Source of the DNA: Rhinopomastus cyanomelas | Lineage: Eukaryota; Chordata; Aves; Bucerotiformes; Rhinopomastidae | Assembly: GCA_013400115.1 (NCBI GenBank) | Contig: VXBP01002567.1 | Span: 248,001 to 312,000 of the forward strand | DNA: 64,000 nucleotides | Direction: 5' to 3' | Shown here: positions 10,901 through 21,717 of the stretch, piece by piece | Layout: each line of letters opens with the position of its first letter | Position numbering within the stretch: the stretch's first letter is position 1 | Notes under the pieces: model-generated | Databases searched by the model: none | Told to the model about the DNA's origin: nothing | What the model saw: only the letters and a program-made list of their open reading frames with translations | Translations under genes and position numbers: made by a program

Positions 10901-11288
10901 TGCAGCCTTATTGCTCTCTACAACTACCTGAAGGCCTTATTGCTCTCTGCAACTACCTGCAGACCTTGTTGCTCTCTACAACTACCTAGAAGGAGGTTGT
11001 AGAGAGGCTGGTCCTGGTCTCTTCTCCAAAATTACTAATGATAAGATGAGAGGAAATGGCCTCAGATGCATCAGGGGAGGTTCAGATTGGATCTTAGGAA
11101 CAAGTTCTTGACTGAGAGAGAGTTTGGGCACTGGAATAGGGAGGTGGTGGAGACCCCATCCCTGGAGGTGTTTAAAAAGTGAACAGCTAGAGCACTTGAA
11201 GCCATGGTCTAGGAGTTAGGGAGATGTTGGGATGAGGGCTGAACTTGATGATCCTAGAGGTCCTTTCCAGCTGTGATTCCATGATTCT
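10901..11288 (+). repeat. CR1 group 2-like 3' copy
   Basis: Sense copy from the ORF2 C-terminus ('ttgctctctacaactacc' = ALYNYL region) to 'ggtcctttccagctgtgatt'. Its 5' end carries a three-fold 29 bp tandem duplication. Frames are broken. Confidence 0.9.
10906..10992 (+). repeat. 29 bp tandem repeat, three copies
   Basis: Units start at 10906, 10935 and 10964 (ccttattgctctctacaact plus acctgaagg, with a few substitutions). The period of 29 is not a multiple of three, so it shifts the old ORF2 frame. Confidence 0.85.
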
Positions 11289-12504
11289 AAATGCTGTCTA
11301 CCCTTCAATTCCATGTCCCGAGACGTGAGCCCAGTGTTAGAATTATACAACCTCCTCGTGCCTACAAATGAGGCTTTATTTTCCTGTCTCAAAGTTCAAT
11401 AGGAAAGGAACAACTGCAGGAGGGAATGTGCGTCGCAGCCTCGCGGCTGGTGGGATGGCTCTCTGGAGGTGCGGAGAAACCCGAACCACGCAGCGCCATC
11501 AGGAAATACCACGGCTGAATTGGAAGCTGGTACCCAGGAACCGTGCGGTTGGGAAATTAATTTCACATGACTCTGAAATTTGCCTCCTAGATAAACAGTC
11601 TGTGTTTGCCAAAACGAGCGTGTAATTTAAAACAGTGTGGGGCATTCAGAGCATGGGGAGCCAAAAAAAGTTGGGGTGGGGGAAGAAAGTAATTTGAAAC
11701 TGTGATTTAATGAAGAAAATCAAGGCCCAAAGTGTTGACAGGAAAATTCAGGCAGTTATCAAGTCCAAGGGTGTCAATGAAATAATTAAAAGCACACAGT
11801 ACAGAATGGCTTTGGCCGCTGTGATAGACGTGGAGTTGCCCTAAATACTCTGTGGTACTTTTATATAATAACATCAACATTAGGGTTTGGACTGAGCCAG
11901 GACTCACAGGAACTTTGTACTGGCCCTGCTTTTATTATTTTAGCTAGAGCACTTCATTAGGGAGGCCACTTGTTATTGATTAGTTGGGAAGGAAAGTTGT
12001 GTTTAACTTTCTGCTGCTGCCGCCTCCTAATCGGAGAGGAGATGCCCTGAAGAAAGGAGATGAGGGCGGGTAAGAAGTTATAAAGAGGTGGGAAGGGACA
12101 AGTGCTGTTGTTGCCTTTGCTCTGCGTTACTTCACGGCAGAAGGTGCCCTTTCCATTGTGTTTTCTTGAGACCTTTCTTCCCCCAGGCTGGGTTGGCAGT
12201 ACCCCAGCTCTCCATGAGGTTGGTGGCTACTGTGTTCCTTGTTGTTGTTGTTTTTATGTACTTCATGGTTACTTAACGTATTGAATGTTCCTGTCTCGTC
12301 ATAATTTTGTGGACTCCTTGCATCCGAGATGGGGAAGGCTGGTAGCCCTCTCATCCTGTGAGGAGGGATCGAGGACCAGGATGAGTACCAGTGCAGGTTG
12401 GCGGCAGTGAAAAGAGAGACAAGGCTGTGGTCTGGTAGCCTGGGTGCAGCGGCTGTTCTTGCTTTTGTGGAGACCAAGTTCACTGCTAAATCTTGTGTGA
12501 CACA
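11289..12504. other. unique spacer, high complexity
   Basis: No repeat recognised. 11640-11900 is AT-rich with ATTA/TAAT cores (aaataattaaaagc). 11400-11560 is CpG-richer. The ORFs near 12090-12560 run on both strands and lack domain signatures. Confidence 0.45.
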
Positions 12505-13080
12505 TTGAGGGTACAGAAAGTGAGAAGGTGCACCCTCAGGGAGGACCAGACAGGACAAGTGACCCTAAACTGACCAGTAGACATGCCATAGACATTATGT
12601 TGGGTATGAAGCTGAGGGACTACAAGGGTCCTCTTGCTCTCTGTCTCTCTAATTCAGTTGCCAGCATCCAAAGAGGACTGTCCCTCCTGGCTTCCATCCC
12701 AGTCTGTGCGTTCCCAAATCCGACCCCTCAATCCAGCTCCTGAAAACTATTTCATGTCCTGCTGTGGCAGGGGAATTGGACTGGATGGTATTTCGAGGTC
12801 CCTTCAACCCCCAATGATTCTATGATCTGCCACTGAGTGCAGTCTGGGACTTCCTCAGCCTCTCCATCTCTGCTGATGCTGACATAGCTGCCAGCACAGG
12901 GGTTGGGTTTGGTATGAGTTCTCTATATATTTAATAATATTTTCATTAAAAGAGTTTTATTTTCCAATCCTTAGTTCTCTCTCTTGTGTTCCTTTTCTCC
13001 TCCCTCTCTGGGGAGGAAGAGGGCTTATTAGAGGGTGTCTCATTCATCTGGTGCCCTGCCCAGCCTCAACCCGTGATGCT
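12505..13080 (+). mobile_element. candidate solo LTR of an endogenous retrovirus
   Basis: The layout resembles avian ERV LTRs. There is a U3-like part with 'ccctaaactgacca' and 'gacatgccatagacatt', and a possible TATA-like 'gggtatgaagctg' near 12603. An R-like part has tttcattaaaagagttttat at about 12942-12961, with ATTAAA as a polyadenylation-type signal. After that come a pyrimidine-rich stretch with 'ctccctctctgggga' and the end 'cagcctcaacccgtga'. Ends are not precise and no TSD was confirmed. No retroviral coding sequence was seen. Confidence 0.42.
12756..12826 (+). repeat. CR1 group 1 tail nested in LTR-like block
   Basis: Sense tail (gtcctgctgtggcagggga to 'aatgattctatgat') of about 70 bp in the middle of the LTR-like sequence. 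Confidence 0.88.
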
Positions 13081-13755
13081 GTTGTACAAAGAAAGTTATC
13101 TCGTGTGCTAAGATACTTGCTTGATAGATTCTAACTCTCAGCAAACTTCATTTCTACTCCAACTGGGATTCCTGATAAAGAAAAGGAATCTGTATTCAAA
13201 TTTAAAGGCATTAAGACATGTTTGGAAGCATCTGGAGAGCCCTTGCTTTCGAGAAAGGCAGAACGCATGGCTTTAACCTTTGCTGTAAATCATCTAACCC
13301 CTCTGGGGTTTGAACTTTTATAAATTTCTGAAAATGAGCTTCCAGTCTATTCTGCATTGATCATCTCCCTCATGTCAATAATAGCTGTGGTTGAAGGTGA
13401 GCCCTGCTTGAAATTCATGTTAATGGTATTCATGGAGGAAGGAGCTGGGGAACCTGTGTGTATTTACAGTTAGAGATTTATTTCAGTGTCTCAAATTAAA
13501 AAAGAATAATAGTTTGAGCATTATTTATTGTGTTCCTGCTCCACAGGCCTTTGATCTGCTTGATACCTTACTTACAGGCAATGTTAGTTTTTATTGTAAA
13601 TCAAAACGTCCAACAGAATTATGTTTTACATCATATTCATAATTCTTGGTTTTGTTCTAGAAGGAAAAGGATAAAGTCACTGTGAGGCTGGTTGAAAGCT
13701 CTTAAAGGAAAATCTAAATCCACTGCAGAGTTTAAGGTCCCACAACAGCGTCTCG
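13081..13755. other. unique spacer, AT-rich
   Basis: No repeat recognised. 13440-13620 is AT-rich and complex, with TTATTTATT-type runs. Confidence 0.45.
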
Positions 13756-14050
13756 TGGAGCCAGGCTCTGCTCAGTGGCATCTAATGATAGGACAAAGAG
13801 CAATGGGTGTGAGCTGGAACAGAGGAGGTTCCACATCAGTGTGAGAAGGACCTTCTTCCCAGTGAGGGTGACAGAGCCCTGGAAGGGGCTGCCCAAGGGT
13901 TGTGGAGTCTTCTTCTCTAGAGACATTTAAAACCCACCTGGACATGTTCCTGTGTGACTTGTACTAGAGGATCCTGCTGTGTCAGGGGGATTGGACTAGA
14001 TGATCTTTCTAAGTCCCCCCTGATCCCTAATGTTCTGTGATTCTGTGATC
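13756..14050 (+). repeat. CR1 group 1 3' copy
   Basis: Sense copy from 'tggagccaggctctgctcag' (ORF2 C-terminus, ARLCS) to 'ttctgtgattctgtgatc'. About 295 bp, 5' truncated. Confidence 0.94.
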
Positions 14051-14210
14051 CAGTTGATCAGGTCCAAGATGAGATTAACTGATTAATTTAGTTATTATGC
14101 TAATGGCCTGAAACAAAAAACCAAGGAGGATTCAAAAATCAATTATAAAGTTGCAGGCAAAACCAAGGAGCTTGATTTGGGGAAAAACAAGAAGACACAT
14201 TTAATTACGG

Positions 14211-14420
14211 TATCACAGAACATTAAGGACCTCAAAAGACCTTCTAGTCCAATCCTCCTGCCACAGCAGGACCACCTTGACCACACAGGAACATACCCAG
14301 GTGGGTTTTAAATGTCTCCAGAGAAGGAGACTCCATAACACCCCTGGGCAGCCCCTTCCAGTGCTCTGTCACCCTCACTGGGAAGAAGTTCCTTCTCACA
14401 TTGATGTGGAACCTCCTTCG
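14211..14420 (-). repeat. CR1 group 1 3' fragment
   Basis: Antisense tail with a small deletion in the core ('aacattaaggacctc' lacks the gattggaag part). It then runs through 'ccacagcaggaccacc' to 'ttgatgtggaacctcctt'. Confidence 0.92.
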
Positions 14421-15299
14421 TGCCTGAGACAGCCCATTATTGTGGTCAGGACAGTGGGGATCAATGTTTACTGCCATATCCTGGGGTTCTAGTTCATATT
14501 AACCAGTTGTAAGGAGGAGATGGGTGAGTGAGTTGGGGTTTGTCCTGAAGTGATGGAAGTTAATTGAATTCTCCCATGGATGAGCTGAGCTGATAGCAAA
14601 CCAGTGTCTGTGTGTGTTTGTGTGTGTGTGGGGGGCATATAGCAGAGGAATTATATGGCTACAAATACATGTCCATTTGAGAAATGCCATATATAACTTA
14701 TTTTATATATAATATATTACAATATAGACTGTGTATCCATGTACATCACAACCTGGGATTCTTTTATGGACATTATATATATATGTTTGTATAGACACAT
14801 ATAGAAATTGATCTGCAAACTACTGAAGAAATGAACATTCTCCCGTGATGTGCTTGAGCCTAAGTTAGATTCCAGACAATCTGCGAAAGGAGTTAATTAA
14901 CTGTGAATCGTTTCTCCTAGAAGTCCAAGGTGGAGAGCCCTGTGGTAACAACCGCCACCCCAGCAAATCAATGTTTCATTAGCATGTCTATGGGAGATGT
15001 CTGTTCTGTTTTGCACGTGAAATGAAACACGAGCTTTCATCTCCCACTGTGTCTCCCTCTGCCTTTGAGAGGGAATAAGTGGCTTTTGTTCGCTAAACTC
15101 CAAACTTGCACTGATGTACATCCCCCCGTGCTCTTGTTCCTTTGACTCTGAAGCTCACCATCACTTTCAAAGGAATCTTCATTAAGGATAACTGCCAGGT
15201 AAATGTTTTCCTAGCACATTCATTAAGAAGTAAAATAGAGGGAAACATTGCTGCAAGGACTGGGATGTATCACAGCCCAGCTCCTCGTGGATCCACATG
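14421..15299. other. unique spacer with (TG)n and AT-rich runs
   Basis: A TG-rich microsatellite lies at about 14606-14632, ending in six Gs. 14695-14800 holds several TATATA runs. No gene or repeat family recognised. Confidence 0.55.
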
Positions 15300-15364
15300 A
15301 ATCACAGAATCACTAGGGATTGGAAGGGACCTTGAAAGATCATCTAGTCCAATCCACCTGCCAT
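15300..15364 (-). repeat. CR1 group 1 tail-only fragment
   Basis: Sixty-five bp antisense tail: atcacagaatcactagggat, 'ggaagggaccttgaaagatc', then 'ctagtccaatccacctgcc'. Confidence 0.9.
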
Positions 15365-15437
15365 GTACTTTCCCTGTTTATGCTCTGAATTTGAAGCTTT
15401 TGCAGAAGAATCACTCTTTTCACTGATTTTCAGCATC

Positions 15438-15467
15438 AAGTAGACTTCTGAAGGCAGAAGTCTACTT
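15438..15467. other. perfect 13 bp inverted repeat (hairpin)
   Basis: aagtagacttctg at 15438-15450 is the exact reverse complement of cagaagtctactt at 15455-15467, with a four-base spacer. No U-rich tract or gene context gives it a role, and it is not part of a CR1. Confidence 0.85.
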
Positions 15468-15958
15468 TAGTCTATCTTTAGACTGGCTTCAGTCTGGCGC
15501 CTGACTGTTGGCAGTGCTGCTTCCTACACTTCCCAAGCTTAGGTGATAATTTTAGGGGAGGAGGGCAAGCAGCAGAGTGTTTGTAAGTGTCAGGTAATGC
15601 AGCTAGGGAGAAGATACTTGAAATATGTCAGCTCTTTTCCAATCATGGAGATGATATTGCTAGAAGAGGGTTTTGGTCGGTTGCTGCTTGGCACCAGCTT
15701 GTTTTGAAGCTTTTCCCAATGCAGTTTGTAACTCACTTGGCTCTCCTCAGATGCTAGAATTTGAACAGCCTGACTCTGCCACCACCTAGGGTTTGGGCAC
15801 GCTGAAAGCACAACTATCCCCAGCACTGCGCATAGTTCTCCTACTAAACAGTTCAACATTGGTTAGATTTACAGGCTTAAGACCATGCTGTGTTTGCCAT
15901 ACCCACAGAAGCATTCTCTTTGAGTTCCTTGCTTGGTTATGTAGGTGCAAATCAAGCT
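15468..15958. other. unique spacer
   Basis: Nothing recognised between the hairpin and the CR1 at 15959. The long plus-strand frame that begins at 15793 only becomes CR1 at about 15959, so its first ~55 residues are flanking DNA read in frame. Confidence 0.5.
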
Positions 15959-16447
15959 GTGTCCAGTTCTGCACCCTTCAATTCAAGAAGGACACAGAGC
16001 TGCTGGAGATAGTCCAGCGCAGAGCCACGAAGATAATGAAAGGAGTGGAGCATCTCCCTGCTGAGGAAAGGCTGAGGGAGCTGGGGCTCTTGAGCTTGGA
16101 GAAGAGGAGACTGAGGGGTGACCTCATTAATGTTGATAAATATGTGAAGGGTGGGTGTCAGGAGGATGGAGCCAGGCTCTGCTCAGTGGCATCTAGTGAT
16201 AGGACAAGGGGCACTGGGTGTGAGCTGGAACAGAGGAGGTTCCACATCAATATGAGAAGGAACTTCTTCATGGTGAGGGTGACAGAGCCCTGGAAGGGTC
16301 TGCCCAGGGTTGATGTGCAATCTCCTTCTCTGGAGACATTTAAAACCCACCTGGATATGTTCCTGTGTGATTGGTCTAGGTGTGTCTGCAGCAAGGGGAT
16401 TGGACTGGATGATGTTCGCGGTCCCTTCCAATCCCTAATATTCTGTG
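15959..16447 (+). repeat. CR1 group 1 copy with open ORF2 C-terminus
   Basis: This is the best preserved ORF2 C-terminal frame in the window. From about 15959 the 15793-16539 frame reads CVQFCTLQFKKDTELLEIVQ, then RLRELGLLSLEKRRLRGDL, DGARLCSVASSDRTRGTGC and FFMVRVTEPWKGLPR. It has no stop through the normal protein end near 16380. All catalytic domains (EN, RT) are absent, so it is a 5'-truncated insertion. The open frame suggests it is young. Confidence 0.95.
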
Positions 16448-17380
16448 GCCACTGGATGTTTTCCTGTGTGCCAGTGGAGTTAGGTCCTGCCTGCCTTTGC
16501 TTAAGTAAACACGATGTGGATCAGAGGAACTTGGAATAATCCTTAGCAGCCAAGTTATAAAAAGATCTGGTTTTTTCTATTATTGTCGTGTTCTTCAACC
16601 CATTAACCAGTAATCATTCCGCGGCCGTTAGCTGGATATTGATATTCCTTGTGCTGTTCCTGGTAGTCGTGACTTTAAGTTCTGCATTACCTGTATATTT
16701 TCTTTAAATCTAGTTCCTGGATTCATGTTATTAATGAGATTCTTAGCTGTATCTTAAATAAATTCCTAGCCTGCAGGCTTTTAAATGTAGAAATGTAACT
16801 TGAAAGCACCCTGGAAGATTAAAAAACGAAAAGCAAAGAGAGGGAGTCCCAAATCTCGTGATTTTCAGGGTACAGCTATTACTCTTGAATCCAATATTTT
16901 TCTTTTAGCTGAACAAACATTAAACACCCACTTTTGTGTCTTGCATGTGCTTGCTTTGTGCGGCACATGCTCGCCGTGCTGATAAGGAAGGTAAGATTGC
17001 TGAGGAAAGCTAAGAAAGCATTTCCCCCTCCCTCCCACCCCCTTTCCTGTGCTCTGCCTTTGGGAAATAACCACAGATCTCAGCCCTGGCCAGAAATTTG
17101 GCCAATGTGCAGCTTTTTCACAGTGAGTTTTTAGAATCGGGCTCTGTGCATTTCCACAAGCCATTTCGAATGAGCTTTATTCTTCCACGTCTTTGGTACC
17201 TTCAGCCTTTCCATACAGGTCCCATTTTCTCAGCTGAGCCCAGGTGAGCCTTGGATGGAGACCAGAAAGGTGATCAGATGATCCTCATGGACACAGAGAC
17301 CTGTTTGAAAGCAGCTGGCTTTGCCTGTTTAAATAGTGAGGAACCTCACACCTGTCCATGTTTAGGTGTCTGGTTTGGCT
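16448..17380. other. unique spacer
   Basis: No repeat recognised. It includes the CpG-containing 'attccgcggccgttagc' near 16617-16633 and AT-rich 16680-16800. No supported exon. Confidence 0.45.
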
Positions 17381-17760
17381 TAGAATCATAGAACCATTCC
17401 TATTGGAAAAAAACTTCCCTGGGTCCCAGGGAGGTTGTGGAATCTCCTTCACTGGAGATGTTTAAGACCTGCCTGGATGTGTTCCTGTGCGACTTGATCT
17501 AGGTGATCCTGCTGCACAGGAGGATTGGGCTGGATGATCTTTTGAGGTCCCTTCCAATCCCTAATGATTCTGTGACCCTATGATCACCGAGTCCAACCAT
17601 CAACCCTACCCTACAAGTTCAGCCCTAAACCAGATCCTCCAAGACTACATCTAAGCATCTTTTAAACTCATCCAGGGATGGGGACCCAACCACCACTCTG
17701 GGCAGCCCATTCCAGTGCCTAATTGAAGCATTCCAGTGCTTGAATTGAACAGGAAAGGTA
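17381..17760 (-). repeat. CR1 group 4 old copy, interrupted
   Basis: Antisense old CR1. The tail 'tagaatcatagaaccattcc' occupies 17381-17412 and the body resumes at 17581 (tgatcaccgagtccaaccat, 'cctacaagttcagcccta', 'accaccactctgggcagccc') to about 17760. The two parts are separated by a sense group 1 copy. Confidence 0.85.
17413..17580 (+). repeat. CR1 group 1 copy nested in group 4 CR1
   Basis: Sense copy with 'gggaggttgtggaatctcct', 'tgttcctgtgcgacttgatc' and the tail 'ccctaatgattctgtgac'. It sits between the tail and body of an older antisense copy. Confidence 0.9.
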
Positions 17761-18018
17761 CCCTTCCATGATGTCCCCTCTTTTCTCCTCTCAGAGCACA
17801 TCTATTAAGAGATTGTGGACCAGACACCCATGAAATCTCGATGTCGTCTTATATTTAAATTGACTAATAGAGATCTCAGTTCACGTAGTGGTGTTTGTCT
17901 TCTGTTTACATGTAACAGCCTTGCAGACTGGCTTCCAGATCACCTCTCCTCACTGGTTTTAGACTAGCATAAATGTGGTTTTGAGTAGTTGCTCTTGGTT
18001 CTGTGTGAATGAGTTGGA
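17761..18018. other. short unique spacer
   Basis: No repeat recognised; moderately AT-rich. Confidence 0.4.
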
Positions 18019-18120
18019 GTCCTGTGCGACTTGGTCTAGGTGATCCTGCTCTGGCAGGGATGTTGGACTGGATGATCTCTCGAGTTCCCTTCCAATCCCT
18101 GATGTTCTGTGATTCTGTGA
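18019..18120 (+). repeat. CR1 group 1 tail fragment
   Basis: About 100 bp of sense 3' end, from tcctgtgcgacttggtctag to the tail 'tgttctgtgattctgtga'. Confidence 0.92.
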
Positions 18121-19633
18121 ACTTCTGGAGGAGAAGCTGCAGTTGAACCCCTTCGTGATCCAAGAGCATCCTTCCATTGGATTTTTCCAAGCTGGGGATG
18201 TTTCTTCTCATCCCTACGAGGCACTGGAGACTGGATGATGAGATGGAAAGTGGAAGACCTTTGATTAGGCTGCTAATCAAGATCTCAGCACTGGGTTCCA
18301 CTCTGCCTAACCTAAACCAGGACATGTGCTTATTGACTGGAACGGTGCCTCAGCTTGATCCTAACACTGCGAGTTGGGAAACAAGTGCTATAATTAGCCA
18401 TGACTGTATTATTGGATGTGTGCATGTGTAATTAACAAAGCAGGTATTTTTGTGTCTGTGGCTTTACTTAATTGTTCATGAAAACTCCCCACCATTTCCT
18501 TCGGCATATTAAGGTTAATTAAAATTAATTCTCTTTGTATTGACTGCCTTTTCACGTATGCGAAGTTTGTGCAAATCAAGAGTGTGGCCGGGGCCTTCTT
18601 CCCTATAAAATCTATAATGTTTGCTTTCAGAGCTGGGGGAAAAGGGAATCAAAATTGCAGGCTGTTTGAAATTTAAATCAGAGCGACGCTGGTCAATAGC
18701 ATCAAGGTTACGGCGCCCTGGAAGACTTTGATTGGGTGCTGCCGGGTGCAAGCTGGGTGACAGTGACATTAAAGGTTCCTTGAGTGGAGACTTAGGATTT
18801 CTTTTCTTTCAGGTTAATGCTGGGATTCCTGGCAGAAGGGAATCCTGGAAAAACCATGATCTCTCTTCTGCTTGGTAGACTTGGTGCTGGTTTGGGGATG
18901 ATGTGCAGCCTGTGCGGAGGGAGAGCACGAGACCAGTGTTTGCACTCTGCTAATGGATGGAATTCCCTGACTCAGATAAGAGCTTTTATATATTAAACCC
19001 TGAACTGGGACACAAGTGTTGTCCTGAAGAAGGACAGCTGTTCCCTGAAGGGAAGCGTATGCACAAAACATGAGTGACTGGCTGACATTGCAGCATATGA
19101 ACATCTCAGTGGCCACTCCAGAGAGCTGGAAATGAGCCCAATGCTCCTAACACACCACTGCCTGCCCTCCTTCCAGGGTCTTCCTAGCTTCTGCAGTTGT
19201 ACCAGATGCTGCAGTGGGTTACAGTCTGTTCAAGCTTTCCTTAGATCAAAAAGTGAGAGTTTGGATGACACTTTATCTGAAGTCAACAGCAGTGCAGCAG
19301 TTATCGATAGCACTTGGTACTTGAATGGGGCCCCAGGTTTTTCAGGGCTTTCAGGTGGATCTGGCCGTCCTTCTTCCTCAAAGAAAGCTCTTCATAAGAT
19401 TTTAAACTGCAAAAGCTGTGTTTTACTGGGCTGCAGGCTCAGACAATGTATAGAAGCCTTAAGCCAGCAAGAACTCAGTTCAGCAAATTTGAATTGGGTT
19501 AAGACAGGACAAAACAAGGGCAACATTAAAAAAATCCCCTTCTCTTTCTCTTCTCGCGTGGATAGATGTCTGTCAGATCTGCTCTGATTTCAGCAGCTCG
19601 TTGGCTTTCTGTGTGACAACAGGCACAGCACAG
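18121..19633. other. unique spacer; one unexplained 151-codon ORF
   Basis: No repeat family seen. 18400-18560 is AT-rich with clustered ATTA/TTAATTAA cores (ggttaattaaaattaattc). The plus ORF 19132-19587 (151 codons, Ser-rich, containing SESLDDTLSEVNSSAAV) matches no family I know. It lacks a Kozak or intron context I could support. Confidence 0.4.
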
Positions 19634-19740
19634 TCATAGAAACATAGAATCTTTAGGGACTGGAAGGGACCTTGAAAGATCATCTAGTCCAATGCCCCTG
19701 CCACAGCAGGACCACCTAGACCAAGTCATACAGTCAGTCC
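19634..19740 (-). repeat. CR1 group 1 tail fragment ending at the recurrent junction
   Basis: Antisense tail: 'gtcatagaaacatagaatct', then 'ttagggactggaagggacc', and on to 'agaccaagtcatacagtcag'. The end matches the chimeric boundary seen at 49218 and 58640, though little follows it here. Confidence 0.9.
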
Positions 19741-21310
19741 TTCTCAAGTACCTAGGGAAATGAACATGACCCATGACACTTTGAGGACCCTGCTGTGCAT
19801 CTCTTCTTACTCCTCCTGTCTTTACTGCTGTCAGTGCTTGAAGGCTCCTGCTTGCTGATGGGTCTCATTTTCTCCCATCCATCCCTCCCTGCACCACAGG
19901 GTCTGAGCACACTCGGTCACTGGTGGGACTGGGGTTATCTCCATGCTGGTGAGAGGGTTCCTCTCTTCTCTGAGACCACAGTGTGCATGGGATAACCTGC
20001 TGACCCCCTTGCCAGCTGCCCAGCCTCAACCAGCTGTGAACAAACACAACTAATACTGCCCATAACACCTGTCATTGAATCAGTCAGTTTATGAACCTCA
20101 TGATTAGCACGTTGGGGGAATGTGGGCTGATGGCAGTTCTTGCTGCGGACTGTCTGCAGACCCAGCAGTGTACTTCTGCCCGGCCTTACTCTTGATTTAT
20201 ATCCCTTTGGTTTATTCCCTAGGGAGGGAAATGTCTACAAGGGTGTAAATCAGATTACTTTCTCCTCTTTCTGTGCAGGGGCTCTGGCTCATAATTCTCT
20301 CGAATGTAAATCAGGACATAATTCTGCAACAGGAATGGACTCTGTGGCTAATCATGTGGCTTCAGGCTTTAGATCTCCGTAAAGCCTTTGGCCACTGCTG
20401 TAGAAATACACAGAACATCTTGCAAAGAGTAAAATAGAAGCATCCTAGATCATCCAGTCACTATTCCACGAGCCCTTGTGAAGGTGACCGTGTTTTGGTT
20501 GGTTTATATAACAGTTCTGTCATCTCAGAGTGGGGAAGTGAAGCGAGGGGAGAATCTCTTGCCATTAAAGCTGGCTTTTAATCTCCTGCTTTGACAAATG
20601 TACTCGATGCTGATGGTGTTTTTCCATTGCTGTCTACTCCCAGTAAGACCGAGCGATAGCTTCTGTCTCTCTCTCTTGGCTCTGGCAATGTTTTTGTACT
20701 AACATAACATAACGCCGTACAATTAGAAATTATATGTTAGCTGTTAGTCATAGCCCAGTGAGTTTACATTAGACAAAAGAAATTAAATGGGAACCAGAGG
20801 AGACCTAGCAAGCAGAGTTTATGGGTTTTTTATATTCAGAAATATCACATTTCTATTGCTGAGTATCATTTATGCCTGTATGGGGGAAACTAACTGTGCT
20901 ACTGGCAGAAGAATTCCTGGTCATTTCTCTCGCATTCAAATCATGTTTAGTTTGTAAATGCAGAGTTAAGAGAGTTTTTCCTCTGTCTTCGGATTGATGG
21001 GTTGCTTCAAGGTTTTTATTTGCTCTCTGAGAGGAAATAGAATTCTCTTTAGTCTTGATTCTCTGTAACGCTCAATCCTTGTAAATTGGGTTTTTCCACG
21101 AGAGAATTCAGACTGTGCTGAGGCACTGAACTCCCCGGGTGATTAGCCAGGTAGGGGACTCTCTCAAGCAGGGGTTGCTCAGTTGGGTAGTGCCATTGCT
21201 AGTCTGGCACCTGTGTGCCTGGTGGTGATCACTGCTTTTACTCCAGAGGAGTGAAAGAAATGGTCATAGGTCCTCACTCCACCAGCTAGGTACGTTTGCT
21301 ATTCTTACAT
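19741..21310. other. unique spacer
   Basis: No family identified in 1.5 kb. 19980-20060 has an LTR-end-like 'gcccagcctcaaccagctg' reminiscent of 13060-13075, but too little else matches. 20200-20400 is AT-rich and complex with repeated gtaaatca words. Confidence 0.4.
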
Positions 21311-21485
21311 GAATCACAGAATGTTGGAGGTTGGAAGGGACCTCGGAAGATCATCAAAATCCAACCCCCCCTGCTGGGGCAGGGTCAGCCTACAGTACTG
21401 TCTCAAGATGTCCTACATGGTGCTCAAACTCATGACCCCAGGAATTCAGCATCCCATGCTTTACCAACTGTATGTTTCTCAACCT
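21311..21485 (-). mobile_element. candidate SINE: tRNA-like head with CR1-like tail
   Basis: Read on the minus strand, about 21479-21413 gives cagttggtaaagcatggga, then an anticodon-arm-like stretch and ggggtcatgagtttgagcac. This lines up with a tRNA (best with tRNA-Lys or similar): A-box-like part, anticodon stem and B-box-like GAGTTTGAGCACC. Downstream (21411-21311) it passes through a linker into a CR1-type 3' end: ccgaggtcccttccaacc, then attctgtgattcat. That head and tail order is the usual architecture of bird tRNA SINEs such as TguSINE1, but the sequence is not a copy I can name. Alternatively a tRNA pseudogene lies beside a CR1 tail by chance. Confidence 0.55.
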
Positions 21486-21501
21486 TACTTACCTTTGATA
21501 T

Positions 21502-21565
21502 TCATAGAATCATTAGGGATTGGAAGGGACCTGAAAGATCATCTAGTCCAGTCCCCCTGCAACAT
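21502..21565 (-). repeat. CR1 group 1 tail-only fragment
   Basis: Sixty-odd bp antisense tail (ttcatagaatcattagggat to 'ctagtccagtccccctgc'), 17 bp from the SINE candidate's tRNA-like head. Confidence 0.9.
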
Positions 21566-21717
21566 CCATCCAACATTCTGAAGTGAAAATATTTAAACAT
21601 ACAGAGGTGCTTGTCCTGCCACTTTGCTTCACGCCTCAGCACCAGTTCCACGTGACAGTTCTTGCTGGTGTCCCACCCTGTTTCAGGCTTGGTCTTTCTT
21701 ACAACTCAGGATAGGGC

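Noticed and set aside
12127..12558. 143-codon minus-strand ORF as a gene
   Set aside because: No motif, contains an Asn run from a GTT microsatellite-like stretch, and overlaps the LTR-like block.
15793..16539. 248-codon ORF as a host gene
   Set aside because: Residues from about 56 to 195 are CR1 ORF2 C-terminus; the ends are flanking DNA read in frame.
19980..20060. LTR end resembling 13060-13075
   Set aside because: Only a short word (cagcctcaacc) is shared and no other LTR features are seen.
21413..21479. Functional tRNA gene on the minus strand
   Set aside because: The anticodon arm and acceptor stem are degraded and it is joined to a CR1-like tail, so a SINE head or pseudogene is more likely.
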